A stretch of DNA of 64,000 bases from an uncultured Ruminococcus sp. (GTDB taxonomy: Bacteria; Bacillota; Clostridia; Oscillospirales; Ruminococcaceae), in the NCBI RefSeq assembly GCF_934476685.1, contig NZ_CAKSNX010000006.1, forward strand, positions 1 through 64,000. The letters run 5' to 3'. Shown here piece after piece: positions 7,815-16,157 of this stretch; position 1 is the stretch's first letter; each line of letters starts with the position of its first letter. The notes beneath the pieces are model-generated. The model had not been told where the DNA came from, did not search any database, and saw only the letters and a list, made by a program, of their open reading frames with translations. Position numbers and translations under genes: made by a program.

Positions 7815-10313
7815 TCAATATATCTCATCACGCTGCAAGGCGATACCTGTCATTTCATCGTAACAGCTTGCGTCAAGCGTGAATATATGACCGTCATTAT
7901 ATGATTTTATCATTCCGCTGTGTGTCAGCTCTTCAAAAACATTTGAAAATACCGATACGGTATATGGTTTCGCCATACTCACAAGCTTAGCCATAAATCC
8001 GATGTCAAATTCCGCCTTTTGTGAATTCATATCTGCGATTATCTTCTTCGCCGTTTCGTCATAGGGTACGATAAGATCGTATGTATTATCATCAAAGACA
8101 GTAAACTGCTTTCCTGCCTCGGCAAAAGCCTGATTTAAAATGTATTTATTCTGCGGCGACCATTTCTGATTACTGCTGAGCATATCAAAAATATTATTAT
8201 TATAAAACGGTTTAACTATCTGATATCTGTAATACTTCTTATCTATTATGTTCTTGAACAGCAGTTGATAATACTCCGCCACGGACTTGCCGCTCAGTAT
8301 ATCATCGTCATACCTTGAACTGTCATTGCGGAAGCGATCAAGCAAACTGCCTGCTGCATGACGTGCGTTCTTTATTTCTTCAAGCTTATCAAGCTTTTCA
8401 AAATTCTCATCTGCTCTCACAAGATATACGCTGCATATATGCCCGTAATCAAAGCTTCTGTTGCATCTTCCTGCCGACTGGGCAAGATTATCAAGTCCTG
8501 CCTGCAAACGGATAAGGCTCTCAAAGGAGAAATCTACTCCTGCTTCCACAAGCTGAGTGGAAACGCATATCATTTTCTCACCGCTTTTCAGACAGCGGTT
8601 TATTTTCTCCAGCACGTCCTCCCTGTGTTTCATACACATAGCCGCTGTCAGACAGTACAGCTTTATATCCTCCGAACATCTGAGTTTAAGCTCCTTGAAC
8701 AAACTCAGCGCAGACCTTTTCGTATTGCATATGACAAGAAGATTTCTGCTATCTTCCATTATCTCCAAAGACAGGTCTGTCAGTCCGTCAAGACTGATAT
8801 ACTTTTTTGCCATATCCTTTATCCGGGTACGTCTGAAAGTATCTGTTATGCGGCTGCATGGCTTTATTATATTGCTGTCCTCCTGCTGAGCGATACAGTA
8901 GCCGACCTTTTCAAAGCAAGGCTGTGTTGCAGAGCAAAGGACAACTTTACAGCCGCAGAAATATGCTAAAAAGTCCACCGCAAGGTTGAACATATACAGC
9001 ATTTTAAACGGAACAGACTGCACCTCGTCTATGATTATGACCGAACCTGCAAGGGCGTTCATTCGCCTTATGCAGCTTGTCTTTCCCGAAAAGAGCGTGT
9101 TCAGCAGCTGAACAAGTGTTGTTATGATCATCCCGTTGTTCCAGTTTTCACATATAAGCTCATATCTGTCAAGCTCATCAGCGTCAAGATTTTCTTTAAT
9201 GACATTGCTGTGATGTTCCGTCACGATATCCTTGTCAAAAGAATTATCCCTTATGACCTTTGCATTCTGGTCAAGCACCGAAAGCAGCGGCATTACGCAG
9301 AATATCCTGCTTACATTATCTTTCTCATTCACCGCCGCTGTATAAGCATACCTCAGCGCTGTAAGGGTTTTTCCTGCGCCTGTGGGGACGTTAAGGCGGT
9401 AAACCCCTCCGCCCGAATGATTTGCGGCAAACCGAGCCGCCTCATCGGAGATATCCTTTCTCACGCAGTTTATAACGCTGTCAGCTTTAAATTCTCCCAG
9501 CTTTTTTTCCAGGTAGTCAAGCTGTCCCTGCCACAAAGCCTTGTCCGCTTTGAACTTGCTGTGAGATGAGCCGCTCATAAATTCTGCCGTATCACGTCTG
9601 TCCGCATCAATAAGTGCGGAGAGCAGTATTCTCGCAAGCATACCAAGCATAAAATCATACGAAGTTTGTATATCTCCCTTTTCTTCCAAGTTGCAGAATG
9701 CTTTGTCTTTGCACATACGAATCATCTTATCTTCAAAGACTTTCAGTTTTTTTCTGGCAGCTTGAAAATACTCTTCAAGCTTTTTCTCTGCCGCACAGCA
9801 CTTATGAAATCTTTCTGCGGCTAGTCTGTACTCTATATCCTGCCTTGAACATTCAAGTCTGTGGTCAAAGCCGCTGTTTTTATCAGGATCATAGCTGTCG
9901 AACATACCGTGATGACTTCCCACAGCAAATGCCGCAAGCTCGGCGGTTATTTTTGCTATGATATCGCCATTATTAAAATTTTTATTAAAATTTTCAAGGA
10001 TATATATAACTCCTGCAAAGGTGTGATTTACAGAACCTCGGCGGACGTTCTCGCCGTTGGCGGAACTTCTCAGATACTTTTGAAACTTATCCGAATATTT
10101 TCCCATATCGTGAACAAGACCGATAAAATATCCAAGCTCCCCAAGTCCCAGCGGAGCTAAATTCTCACGGCAGTATTCAGCCGTTTTCCTGCAATGCTCT
10201 TCTACTGTCTGAACACATTCCCTGCCGTTATCGTTTCTAATGTGCGCAAAGAACTGTTCTTTCAGTTCATCATTATTTTCGCCTGTTTTTCCCTGATAAT
10301 TTTTACCGTCCAT
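7815..10313 (-). CDS. cas3: CRISPR-associated helicase-nuclease Cas3 (HD fused)
   Basis: 832-residue single-chain Cas3. The N-terminal HD nuclease shows HDMGKYSDK (His68, Asp69) and GSHHG (His134-His135); the superfamily 2 helicase shows Walker A PTGAGKT near 310-316 and the DEVQ box near 429-432, then the C-terminal helicase half with QSAGRCNR. Cas3 is recruited to Cascade R-loops and degrades the displaced strand. First gene of the operon, with GAGGTG upstream of the ATG and a consensus promoter about 50 bp upstream. All motifs look intact. Confidence 0.97.
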   Translation of the reverse strand: MDGKNYQGKTGENNDELKEQFFAHIRNDNGRECVQTVEEHCRKTAEYCRENLAPLGLGELGYFIGLVHDMGKYSDKFQKYLRSSANGENVRRGSVNHTFAGVIYILENFNKNFNNGDIIAKITAELAAFAVGSHHGMFDSYDPDKNSGFDHRLECSRQDIEYRLAAERFHKCCAAEKKLEEYFQAARKKLKVFEDKMIRMCKDKAFCNLEEKGDIQTSYDFMLGMLARILLSALIDADRRDTAEFMSGSSHSKFKADKALWQGQLDYLEKKLGEFKADSVINCVRKDISDEAARFAANHSGGGVYRLNVPTGAGKTLTALRYAYTAAVNEKDNVSRIFCVMPLLSVLDQNAKVIRDNSFDKDIVTEHHSNVIKENLDADELDRYELICENWNNGMIITTLVQLLNTLFSGKTSCIRRMNALAGSVIIIDEVQSVPFKMLYMFNLAVDFLAYFCGCKVVLCSATQPCFEKVGYCIAQQEDSNIIKPCSRITDTFRRTRIKDMAKKYISLDGLTDLSLEIMEDSRNLLVICNTKRSALSLFKELKLRCSEDIKLYCLTAAMCMKHREDVLEKINRCLKSGEKMICVSTQLVEAGVDFSFESLIRLQAGLDNLAQSAGRCNRSFDYGHICSVYLVRADENFEKLDKLEEIKNARHAAGSLLDRFRNDSSRYDDDILSGKSVAEYYQLLFKNIIDKKYYRYQIVKPFYNNNIFDMLSSNQKWSPQNKYILNQAFAEAGKQFTVFDDNTYDLIVPYDETAKKIIADMNSQKAEFDIGFMAKLVSMAKPYTVSVFSNVFEELTHSGMIKSYNDGHIFTLDASCYDEMTGIALQRDEIY

Positions 10314-10361
10314 TTGTTACACCTCAACAAAAAATCTGTTTATTTCTTTTGTCTTATTGTA

Positions 10362-10390
10362 ATTATACACATCTTTTCATATTTTGTCAA
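10362..10390 (-). promoter_or_regulatory. Consensus promoter of the cas operon
   Basis: On the minus strand TTGACA (10385-10390) and TATAAT (10362-10367) are separated by exactly 17 bp, about 50 bp before the cas3 ATG. A perfect consensus suggests strong basal expression of the interference genes. Confidence 0.85.
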
Positions 10391-10541
10391 TAATTTCATT
10401 GCCTTTGTAAGTTTTTATTAACAAACGTCGAAAGATTAGACAAAAGCTGTTTTTTCTGACTTATCTTTGTTTATTTTCTACATTATAGCACATATAAAAT
10501 CATTTGTGGTAACTTTTTTTGGACAGTTAAGACTTTTTCAC

Positions 10542-10577
10542 AAAAAAACAGGAAAGATCAGATGTGATCTCTCCTGT
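10542..10577 (-). terminator. Intrinsic terminator after the methyltransferase gene
   Basis: On the minus strand ACAGGAGAGATCA and TGATCTTTCCTGT form a 13-bp stem with one wobble pair around CATC, followed by seven T. It separates the upstream methyltransferase transcript from the cas promoter. The rest of 10314-10602 holds only the cas3 promoter and AT-rich spacer. Confidence 0.85.
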
Positions 10578-10602
10578 AAAGTCTGTAAAGCACATATTAA
10601 AT

Positions 10603-11658
10603 TTAATTGTCAGCATTTACCGCATAGATATTTGTTTCCCAAGCGGGGTAATACGGCGACTGACGCATATAGAATTTATAGCCGCTTTTTATACTATTTA
10701 TATACAGCGGTATATCCACATGATCGTAACAGCGGTGATAGAGCGCACAGCATATTTTCGGCGAAAACTTTTTAATAGTATTCTTTGAACCATTCAGCGC
10801 AGGTATATCCGCACCCTCAACATCATACTTGATATATGTACATTCTCTTCCGCCCAGCAGGTCATCAAGACTGCGGACGGCAGCTTTTTTCGTATTGTTT
10901 TTTACTGATCTGTCTGTTATCTTTGCCTGTCTGCCCGAACCGCCGTCAAAGATCTGCTCTCCGTCCTCCGACCAAGCGGCGGCATTATAAATCTCGACAT
11001 TATCCAGTTTCATATCCACAACACTGCGCAGGCATTTCTGAAAGTTGCGTTTTTCCGGTTCAAGGGCATATATCCTGCGGTAGCGGCAGTTTGTTCTTTT
11101 CACAAATTCTCTTATAGTATCGCCGTTATACGCACCGAGGTCGCAGTATATTTCCTTATCGTCAAGGTGCAGGGGCGGCTGTTCATTTGTAAAAATGCTC
11201 CTTAAATAATCAAGCTTGCCTGTTATTTTATATGCGTTAAGGTACACAAAGGTTTTCCTTGATTCATCATCGGAAAGCAGTTCATAGGCTTTTTTCGCTC
11301 TGCCGATATCGCTAATAAAATCCTGCTTATCGAAATGCTTTTCCCCTATAACGGGAACATCAGGGGCATAAAGCTCATGCTTTTTCCCGATATTTTCGAT
11401 ATGCTCCATTACGTCCGGCAGGCTTGTTCCGAACGCAAGGAGGACTAAGAGATCTGCGTTATCTGCGTCACTTCCGCACTCCTGCTCCGCCTCGCCGAGA
11501 GTTTTAACTGTATATCCGCAAAAGCTTTGTCCACGGACGAACTCATCACTTGCAAAGACACCCGAAACTTTTATATTATAGTACTCACACCAGCGGATTA
11601 TCTTCTCTGCGCCGTTGCCCATACCATATATATAGACAGGTTTTTTGCTGTTCAGCAC
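10603..11658 (-). CDS. FkbM-family SAM-dependent methyltransferase
   Basis: The N-terminal third has a nucleotide-binding-like start (VYIYGMGNGAEKII). The C-terminal half carries FkbM methyltransferase signatures: a SAM-binding motif in IYCDLGAYNGDTIREF, then IYALEPEKRNFQKC and TYIKYDVEGADIPAL. Such proteins usually O-methylate sugars of surface polysaccharides or small molecules; the substrate is not predictable here. The first normal start is GTG at 11658, without a ribosome site. The frame stays open upstream to 11730 with family-like sequence (NNWDECEKFFRSLESC), so the real start may be a rare CTG at 11727 after GGAG, next to the stop of the upstream gene. Confidence 0.8.
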   Translation of the reverse strand: MLNSKKPVYIYGMGNGAEKIIRWCEYYNIKVSGVFASDEFVRGQSFCGYTVKTLGEAEQECGSDADNADLLVLLAFGTSLPDVMEHIENIGKKHELYAPDVPVIGEKHFDKQDFISDIGRAKKAYELLSDDESRKTFVYLNAYKITGKLDYLRSIFTNEQPPLHLDDKEIYCDLGAYNGDTIREFVKRTNCRYRRIYALEPEKRNFQKCLRSVVDMKLDNVEIYNAAAWSEDGEQIFDGGSGRQAKITDRSVKNNTKKAAVRSLDDLLGGRECTYIKYDVEGADIPALNGSKNTIKKFSPKICCALYHRCYDHVDIPLYINSIKSGYKFYMRQSPYYPAWETNIYAVNADN

Positions 11659-11723
11659 TCTGTCGGGGCAGGATTCAAGTGAGCGGAAAAACTTTTCGCA
11701 CTCGTCCCAGTTATTATATTTTA

Positions 11724-12131
11724 TCAGAATTCATCTCCGTCCATAAGGTCAGCGTCGTGCATATAGAGATCTCCGCCGATCATATCTCTTCCACGGGTGC
11801 GGTACCTATCACGGTTGATATTTATATACTCATCAAGCTTAGCAAGCACCTCTCTCGGAGCTTTGACCGACTTGACCTCTTTAACAGGAGTATCGACATC
11901 ACGGACGTTCATAATTATTGTGCCGCACTTAAATATCCTCTGACCCAGCGGCAGGACAAGCTTTTTATCTGTCACACGATAAAGTTCCAGTTCGTCCTCC
12001 TCAACATTGAGAAAGCCTTTTCTGGTAATAAATTTTGTTTCGGTAAGAAAATATCTTGTAAACGAAAGCGGCAGACCGAACAGCGTTCTTTTCTTATCCG
12101 TCCAGATATAATCAAACATATCTTTTTTCAT
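11724..12131 (-). CDS. Small PH-like domain protein, function unknown
   Basis: 135 residues from the ATG at 12131, which has GGGGG eight bases upstream; a GTG at 12149 would add six residues and is less likely. The pattern (FGLPLSFTRYFLTETKFITRKGFLN, read in parts, then EEDELELYRVTDKKLVL) resembles bacterial PH-domain proteins with a seven-strand barrel. No membrane segment or catalytic motif is visible. It precedes and may be coupled to the FkbM gene, and is driven by a promoter next to element A. The PH assignment is from pattern only. Confidence 0.6.
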   Translation of the reverse strand: MKKDMFDYIWTDKKRTLFGLPLSFTRYFLTETKFITRKGFLNVEEDELELYRVTDKKLVLPLGQRIFKCGTIIMNVRDVDTPVKEVKSVKAPREVLAKLDEYININRDRYRTRGRDMIGGDLYMHDADLMDGDEF

Positions 12132-12165
12132 AATGCGACCCCCACACACTTATAATACTTCTATA

Positions 12166-12194
12166 ACTATACCACACTCCCCTCCCCTTGTCAA
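12166..12194 (-). promoter_or_regulatory. Promoter at the edge of element A
   Basis: TTGACA (12189-12194) and TATAGT (12166-12171) with a 17-bp spacer AGGGGAGGGGAGTGTGG on the minus strand. The same spacer sequence recurs in the promoter at 14765-14793. The -35 box touches the end of element A. Confidence 0.85.
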
Positions 12195-12902
12195 TGGTCT
12201 TCCCAGACGGGTCGTTCGGGACACTCGTAAACTCGCTGTCTGCTGTCGGGTCTGTTACTATGCGCTCGGAAGAAACCAATATATGACTTTTACTAAAACC
12301 GACTATGCTAAGGTCTTGTATCGGCTCTTTTCAATTTGATGAGGTCTTATCTCACTTTTCAAATCCTGCACACAAACCATAAACACCAAATAAAGAAAAA
12401 GCAATCACAAACCCTCAAACGCACAAAGCAAGTTTTAGGCTAAAGCCCTTTTCCAAAAGGGCTTTCAGGGGCTCAAAGGGGGCAGCGCCCCTTTGTCGCT
12501 CCCGCAGGAGCGAAACTCCCCCACGGAGGAGCTCCGCATAGGGTGAATTTGAAAATAGTCCAGCGGACTGTTTTCAAAGAGGGGCACGCCCTGCGATAGA
12601 GGGCTGCCACTTACTTGCCTACCGCACAAACTCCCCCGCAAGGGCTTGCCCCTTGCGACCTCACCGGTCGGGGTCGTTCGTGACACTCGCAAGCTCGCTG
12701 TCTACTGTCGGGTCTTCTCATTTTGTTCTCGGAAGAAACTGAGATATGACTTTTACTGAAACAGGGTTTGATGAGGTCTAATGTGGATTTTCTCTCAATG
12801 TTTCCGTAGGGGCGACCTGTGGTCGCCCGCTTCTACCACCGCCGACTTTAATGAGGTCTTATCTTCTCTTTTTTTGCAATTCTAGCACATACATAATTTA
12901 AC
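12195..12902. repeat. Non-coding mosaic element, copy A (truncated)
   Basis: First of four related non-coding blocks. The left arm (12198-12360) starts GGTCTTCCCAGACGGG and continues GGGACACTCGTAAACTCGC. A second copy of the same arm in the same orientation starts near 12657 and runs through the GGCGACC/GGTCGCC palindrome at 12818 to AATTTAACAAA at about 12902, where similarity to copies B-D stops before their central block and right arm. Between the two arms lies a separate hairpin-rich insert. Short ORFs here are not convincing. Confidence 0.8.
12442..12657. repeat. Five-hairpin GC-rich insert nested in element A
   Basis: Five consecutive inverted repeats: AAAGCCCTTTT with its exact complement (12442-12465), CAAAGGGG/CCCCTTTG (12474-12495), CGCTCC/GGAGCG (12497-12512), a 14-bp stem with one mismatch starting TTTGAAAA (12548-12578), and CGCAAGGG/CCCTTGCG (12637-12657). 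This is absent from copies B-D, so it looks like an independent repeat inserted between the two arms of A. Confidence 0.75.
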
Positions 12903-13003
12903 AAAGGCTTATTTTTTTATATTTAATTGCCTGCTCATGTTAAACTAAACCTTAATACGGTCTTGCATTGACAAAACTTAAATAAGCACCCATTTTAAGC
13001 AAC

Positions 13004-13037
13004 AAAAAAACGCACCCTGCGAACTTGCAAAGTGCGT
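13004..13037 (-). terminator. Intrinsic terminator of tRNA-Arg
   Basis: Minus-strand stem ACGCACTTTGC with GCAGGGTGCGT (11 bp, two G-U pairs) around AAGTTC, followed by a run of T, 9 nt past the tRNA end. Confidence 0.9.
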
Positions 13038-13045
13038 AAATACGT

Positions 13046-13122
13046 TGGTGCGCCAGGAGGGACTCGAACCCCCGACCTACTGGTTCGTAGCCAGTCACTC
13101 TATCCAGCTGAGCTACTGGCGC
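13046..13122 (-). tRNA. tRNA-Arg (anticodon ACG)
   Basis: 77 nt including an encoded CCA. The acceptor stem pairs GCGCCAG with CTGGCGC; the D arm reads AGCTCAGCTGGATAGAG; the anticodon arm is ACTGG-CTACGAA-CCAGT with ACG at 34-36; the T arm contains GGTTCGAGTCC. ACG is expected to be edited to ICG and read CGN codons. It has its own promoter and terminator. Confidence 0.98.
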
Positions 13123-13137
13123 ACATTCAACTATAAT

Positions 13138-13166
13138 ATTATATCATTACTATGCAATATTGTCAA
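13138..13166 (-). promoter_or_regulatory. Promoter of tRNA-Arg
   Basis: TTGACA (13161-13166), 17 bp, TATAAT (13138-13143) on the minus strand, 16 bp before the tRNA 5' end. Confidence 0.9.
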
Positions 13167-13290
13167 GCTTTTTCTTGCTCGCATATCACTTTTTACATTT
13201 TATTCACATTTACACAAGCGGCATATGGAATTTTAATGCTTAATACCTTTACTGCCGCCTGTGCTGTGAATAATTGGAAGCATACCATAA

Positions 13291-14703
13291 TTACAGCAAA
13301 CGCTTTATGGTTGTGATATTGTTATATATTGAGAATGACGCAAGGTTTGAGATAACTATGCCTGTGTATGAATTTTCTGCGTGAACTATCCTGCCGTCAC
13401 CTATGTAAAGTGCAACGTGGTATATGCTTGAATATGACGAGCCGCCAAAGAAAACAACATCTCCCGGCTGAAGATTGCTGTATGAAACAGTTGTGCCGTA
13501 GCTTGCCTGTGAAGCTGCATAGTGCGGAAGAGAAATTCCTGCCTTTGCAAAGCTTATCATAATAAGTCCCGAACAATCGCAGGCACGGAAAGCCGAGCCG
13601 CCCCACACATACGCTCCCCCGACATTGCTCTTTGCATATGCTATTACAGCATTTATTTTATCCTGTCTGCTGCTGTCGCCGCCGTTATTATCCCCTCCGT
13701 TGTCAGAAGGTGAAGTTGTTGTGGTCTGCGGTTTCTGAGTAGTTTCGGGTGCTTCTGTGGCAGTCTGCTTTTTGGTAGTTGTTGTACCGTCATTATTATC
13801 TGCTTTTTTGGTAGTGGTGGTCTGCTTTTCAGTTTTCTTTGTGGTAGTCTTGCCGTCATTATCCGAATTTTTCTTTGTGGTGGTTTTGGAGGTTTCCTTT
13901 GTGGTGGTAGTTTCCGCAAGGCTAGATATCATGTCATAGTCCTCTGCAATGCTCTGTGACTGTGACTGAAGCTTATCACGTTCCGCCTCAAGGTCAACTA
14001 TTTTTCCGCCCGATTCCTCTTTCATTTTCAGCAGTTCAGCCTGCTCGTCCGCAAGCTCGCTCTGCTTTTCGGCATAGTCCTGCGCCTTTGTTTTAAGCTG
14101 CTCAGACTGCTCCTCGACCTCTTTCTGTGTTTTTTCCAGCTGACGTTTTTGCTCCATAAGATTATCGAGTGCATCGCTGTCATGCTTTGCCACACGCTTA
14201 ACAAGCTCCGTCCGCATAAGAATATCATAGAAATCAGAAGAATTTACCAATATGTTTTCATATGAAGCAGAGCCGCCCGCCACATACATAGCACGGACAC
14301 GCTCCATAAAATCCGCTTTCGCCGCCTCGATCTCCTCGTTCTGCTTATCAAGGCTGTAACGTGAATCACGCAGCTTTGCATCTATATCCACCATCTGATC
14401 TTCCAGTTCGGCGGTCTGTTCCTCTATATTTTTTATTTTCTTTTTAAGCGCCTTATACTTATCGTTTATTGCCTCAAGATTATTATTCTCGTCGTCGATT
14501 TTGCTTTGAGCCTGAGCGATCTGTGCATCTATCTCATTCTGCTGTTTTTTCAGCTCTTCCAGCTGACTTTCGTACTGCTCCTTAGCGTCATCGGCGGAAG
14601 TCCTGAGTGCGGCATCATTTTCAGAAGCACCAAAAACGGCAAGTGCCATCAAAAAGGCAACACAAGCGGCGCATATTTTTTTCATCCCGTACAATTTACG
14701 CAT
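13291..14703 (-). CDS. Secreted coiled-coil NlpC/P60 peptidoglycan hydrolase
   Basis: 470 residues from the ATG at 14703, which has GGGAGG six bases upstream; the open frame upstream (to 14793) runs into the promoter and is ignored. Order: signal peptide (KKICAACVAFLMALAVFGAS), a long PcsB-like coiled coil to about residue 260, a Thr/Lys-rich linker with repeated TTTKK, and a C-terminal NlpC/P60 domain with Cys377 in DCSGL, His in YHVALYIG and VHAEN. It should cleave stem peptides in cell division or wall remodelling, the coiled coil acting as regulator. It stands alone between element B and tRNA-Arg. Confidence 0.9.
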   Translation of the reverse strand: MRKLYGMKKICAACVAFLMALAVFGASENDAALRTSADDAKEQYESQLEELKKQQNEIDAQIAQAQSKIDDENNNLEAINDKYKALKKKIKNIEEQTAELEDQMVDIDAKLRDSRYSLDKQNEEIEAAKADFMERVRAMYVAGGSASYENILVNSSDFYDILMRTELVKRVAKHDSDALDNLMEQKRQLEKTQKEVEEQSEQLKTKAQDYAEKQSELADEQAELLKMKEESGGKIVDLEAERDKLQSQSQSIAEDYDMISSLAETTTTKETSKTTTKKNSDNDGKTTTKKTEKQTTTTKKADNNDGTTTTKKQTATEAPETTQKPQTTTTSPSDNGGDNNGGDSSRQDKINAVIAYAKSNVGGAYVWGGSAFRACDCSGLIMISFAKAGISLPHYAASQASYGTTVSYSNLQPGDVVFFGGSSYSSIYHVALYIGDGRIVHAENSYTGIVISNLASFSIYNNITTIKRLL

Positions 14704-14764
14704 AAAATCCTCCCGATTTTCACGCCCTATATTCAAGGTTTGTAACTCTTTTGTAATCATCTCA

Positions 14765-14793
14765 ATTATACCACACTCCCCTCCCCTTGTCAA
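14765..14793 (-). promoter_or_regulatory. Promoter at the edge of element B
   Basis: TTGACA (14788-14793), spacer AGGGGAGGGGAGTGTGG, TATAAT (14765-14770), minus strand. The 17-bp spacer is identical to that at 12172-12188. It drives the NlpC/P60 gene with a leader of about 55 nt. Confidence 0.9.
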
Positions 14794-15866
14794 CCGGTCC
14801 TAAGGCCGGACGGGCCATTACGCTACGCTCGATAAACTCGCTGTCTGCTGTGCGGACTTCTCATTTCGTGCTCGGAAGAGTCTTCCCAGACGGGGGCGTT
14901 CGGGACGCTCGGCAAGCTCACTGTCTGCTGTCAGGTTTTCTCATTTTGCGCTCGGAAGAAACCAAGATATTACTTTTACTGAAACATACTTTGATGAGGG
15001 CTTGTATTGGCTCTTTTAGGGGTTGATGAGGTCTTATGCAGGTTTTTTCTCAACGTTTGCGTAGGGGCGACCTGCGGTCGCCAGTTCCTACCAACTCCGA
15101 CTTCACTACGCTCTTATCTCGCTTTTCAAATCCTGCGGTTGCCCACTTATACCGACTTTGTCAAAACCTACCGCCATTCCCAATTATCTGCATTCCCCTG
15201 CTCTCGCAAGAACAAACTTTGCAAGGTTTTATCTCGGCTTAATAAGATTTACATTTTGGTGTGGGCAACCTGCGTTTGCCTGTTTTCACCACCGCCGACT
15301 TTAATAAGATTTTATCTTTTTTTCATTTCTAACACATACATAATTTAACAAACCATTATGCCTTACAACCTTTGTATAACCTTTATGCTGTGAAAAAGGC
15401 ATACAAAAAGAGGCGGTCAAAAACCGCCCCTTATACATTATAAATTTACAATAATATTCGCTCGCATTTTGTTTCTTTAAAATATAAGTGCATTGCCTAC
15501 GTCTGAGAGGACATTGGCAACCGCAGGTAGTTGAGAAACAGCGGCAAGTTTAACAAAGTTCATGCGTCAAAACTGGCGACCACAGGTCGCCCCTACCTAA
15601 TTATCGAACCTTGTAAAGCCTAGATAAAGCCCTCATCTAACCGAAAAGAGCAAATATAAGACCTTAACAAAGTCGGTTTAAGTAAAAGTTAGCACTCCGT
15701 TTCTTCCGAGAACTAAATGAGAAGTTCGGACAGCAGACAGCGAGCTTGCCGAGTGTCCCGAATTACCCCGTCCGGGGAGGACTCTTCCGAGCACTAAATG
15801 AAAAGACCGCACCGCAGACAGCGAGTTTACGAGCGTCCCGAACTGGCCCGTCCGGCCTTAGGACTG
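14794..15866. repeat. Non-coding mosaic element, copy B (about 1.07 kb)
   Basis: Both ends read GTCCTAAGGCCGGACGGG inwards, giving long imperfect terminal inverted repeats. In each arm the terminal unit of about 85 bp (GGACGCTCG.AAACTCGCTGTC to GCTCGGAAGA) is present twice in tandem. Inside are two GGCGACC/GGTCGCC palindromes (15063 and 15575) and a central block with a terminator hairpin and a TATGCCTT/AAGGCATA stem shared with C and D. ORFs inside (for example 15007-15348) translate repeat sequence and lack ribosome sites. No transposase is present. From 15867 to 16157 I see only the orphan promoter at 16060-16088 and a short unassigned segment. Confidence 0.85.
15404..15432 (-). terminator. 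Terminator hairpin in the central block of element B
   Basis: Minus strand GGCGGT-TTTTG-ACCGCC followed by TCTTTTT. The same block occurs at 21731-21756 and 23577-23604 in the opposite orientation. Confidence 0.8.
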
Positions 15867-16059
15867 GTACAGGCTTGCGGGAGTTTACCCTCTGCCTGCT
15901 CGTCTGTCCCCAACCCAGAGGACAGTCTATGATTCTGTTGGCTTGTGACCAATCAATCATTTCCCTGCTCATTAAAATATAAAACTTTAGGTAATGAGCC
16001 GTCCGTCATGTGCTTTTTTGCCAGCAGACATATGCCCGCAGCTGCACACAACGTTTGAT

Positions 16060-16088
16060 ATTATACCATACTCCACTTGCCTTGTCAA
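16060..16088 (-). promoter_or_regulatory. Orphan promoter facing element B
   Basis: TTGACA (16083-16088), 17 bp, TATAAT (16060-16065) on the minus strand. Its spacer matches that of the element A/B promoters at 13 of 17 positions. It points left into about 190 bp without a recognised gene and then element B. A 69-codon frame from 15972 is interrupted by element sequence; only its first 35 codons lie outside the element. Confidence 0.7.
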
Positions 16089-16157
16089 CAGCTTTTTTGC
16101 CATTCGGTGGTAAATATTGCATGGATAAATAAAATTATTTACCTATATGCCGATCGC

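Noticed and set aside
8358..8969. 203-codon plus frame opposite cas3
   Set aside because: Shadow of the intact helicase domain of cas3.
12465..12692. 75-codon minus frame in element A
   Set aside because: Lies across the hairpin chain and the arm boundary; sequence is dictated by palindromes.
14704..14793. Cyclic di-AMP riboswitch before the NlpC/P60 gene
   Set aside because: Leader is only about 55 nt, too short, and lacks the conserved core.
15007..15348. 113-codon frame in element B, and similar ones at 23629-23919 and 23920-24177
   Set aside because: All translate repeat sequence in element arms (shared VGATCGR piece from the GGCGACC palindrome); no start signals and no conserved full-length product.
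15867..15972. 6S or other known structured RNA after the orphan promoter
   Set aside because: Hairpins are present but the overall shape does not fit 6S, SRP or RNase P RNA by eye.
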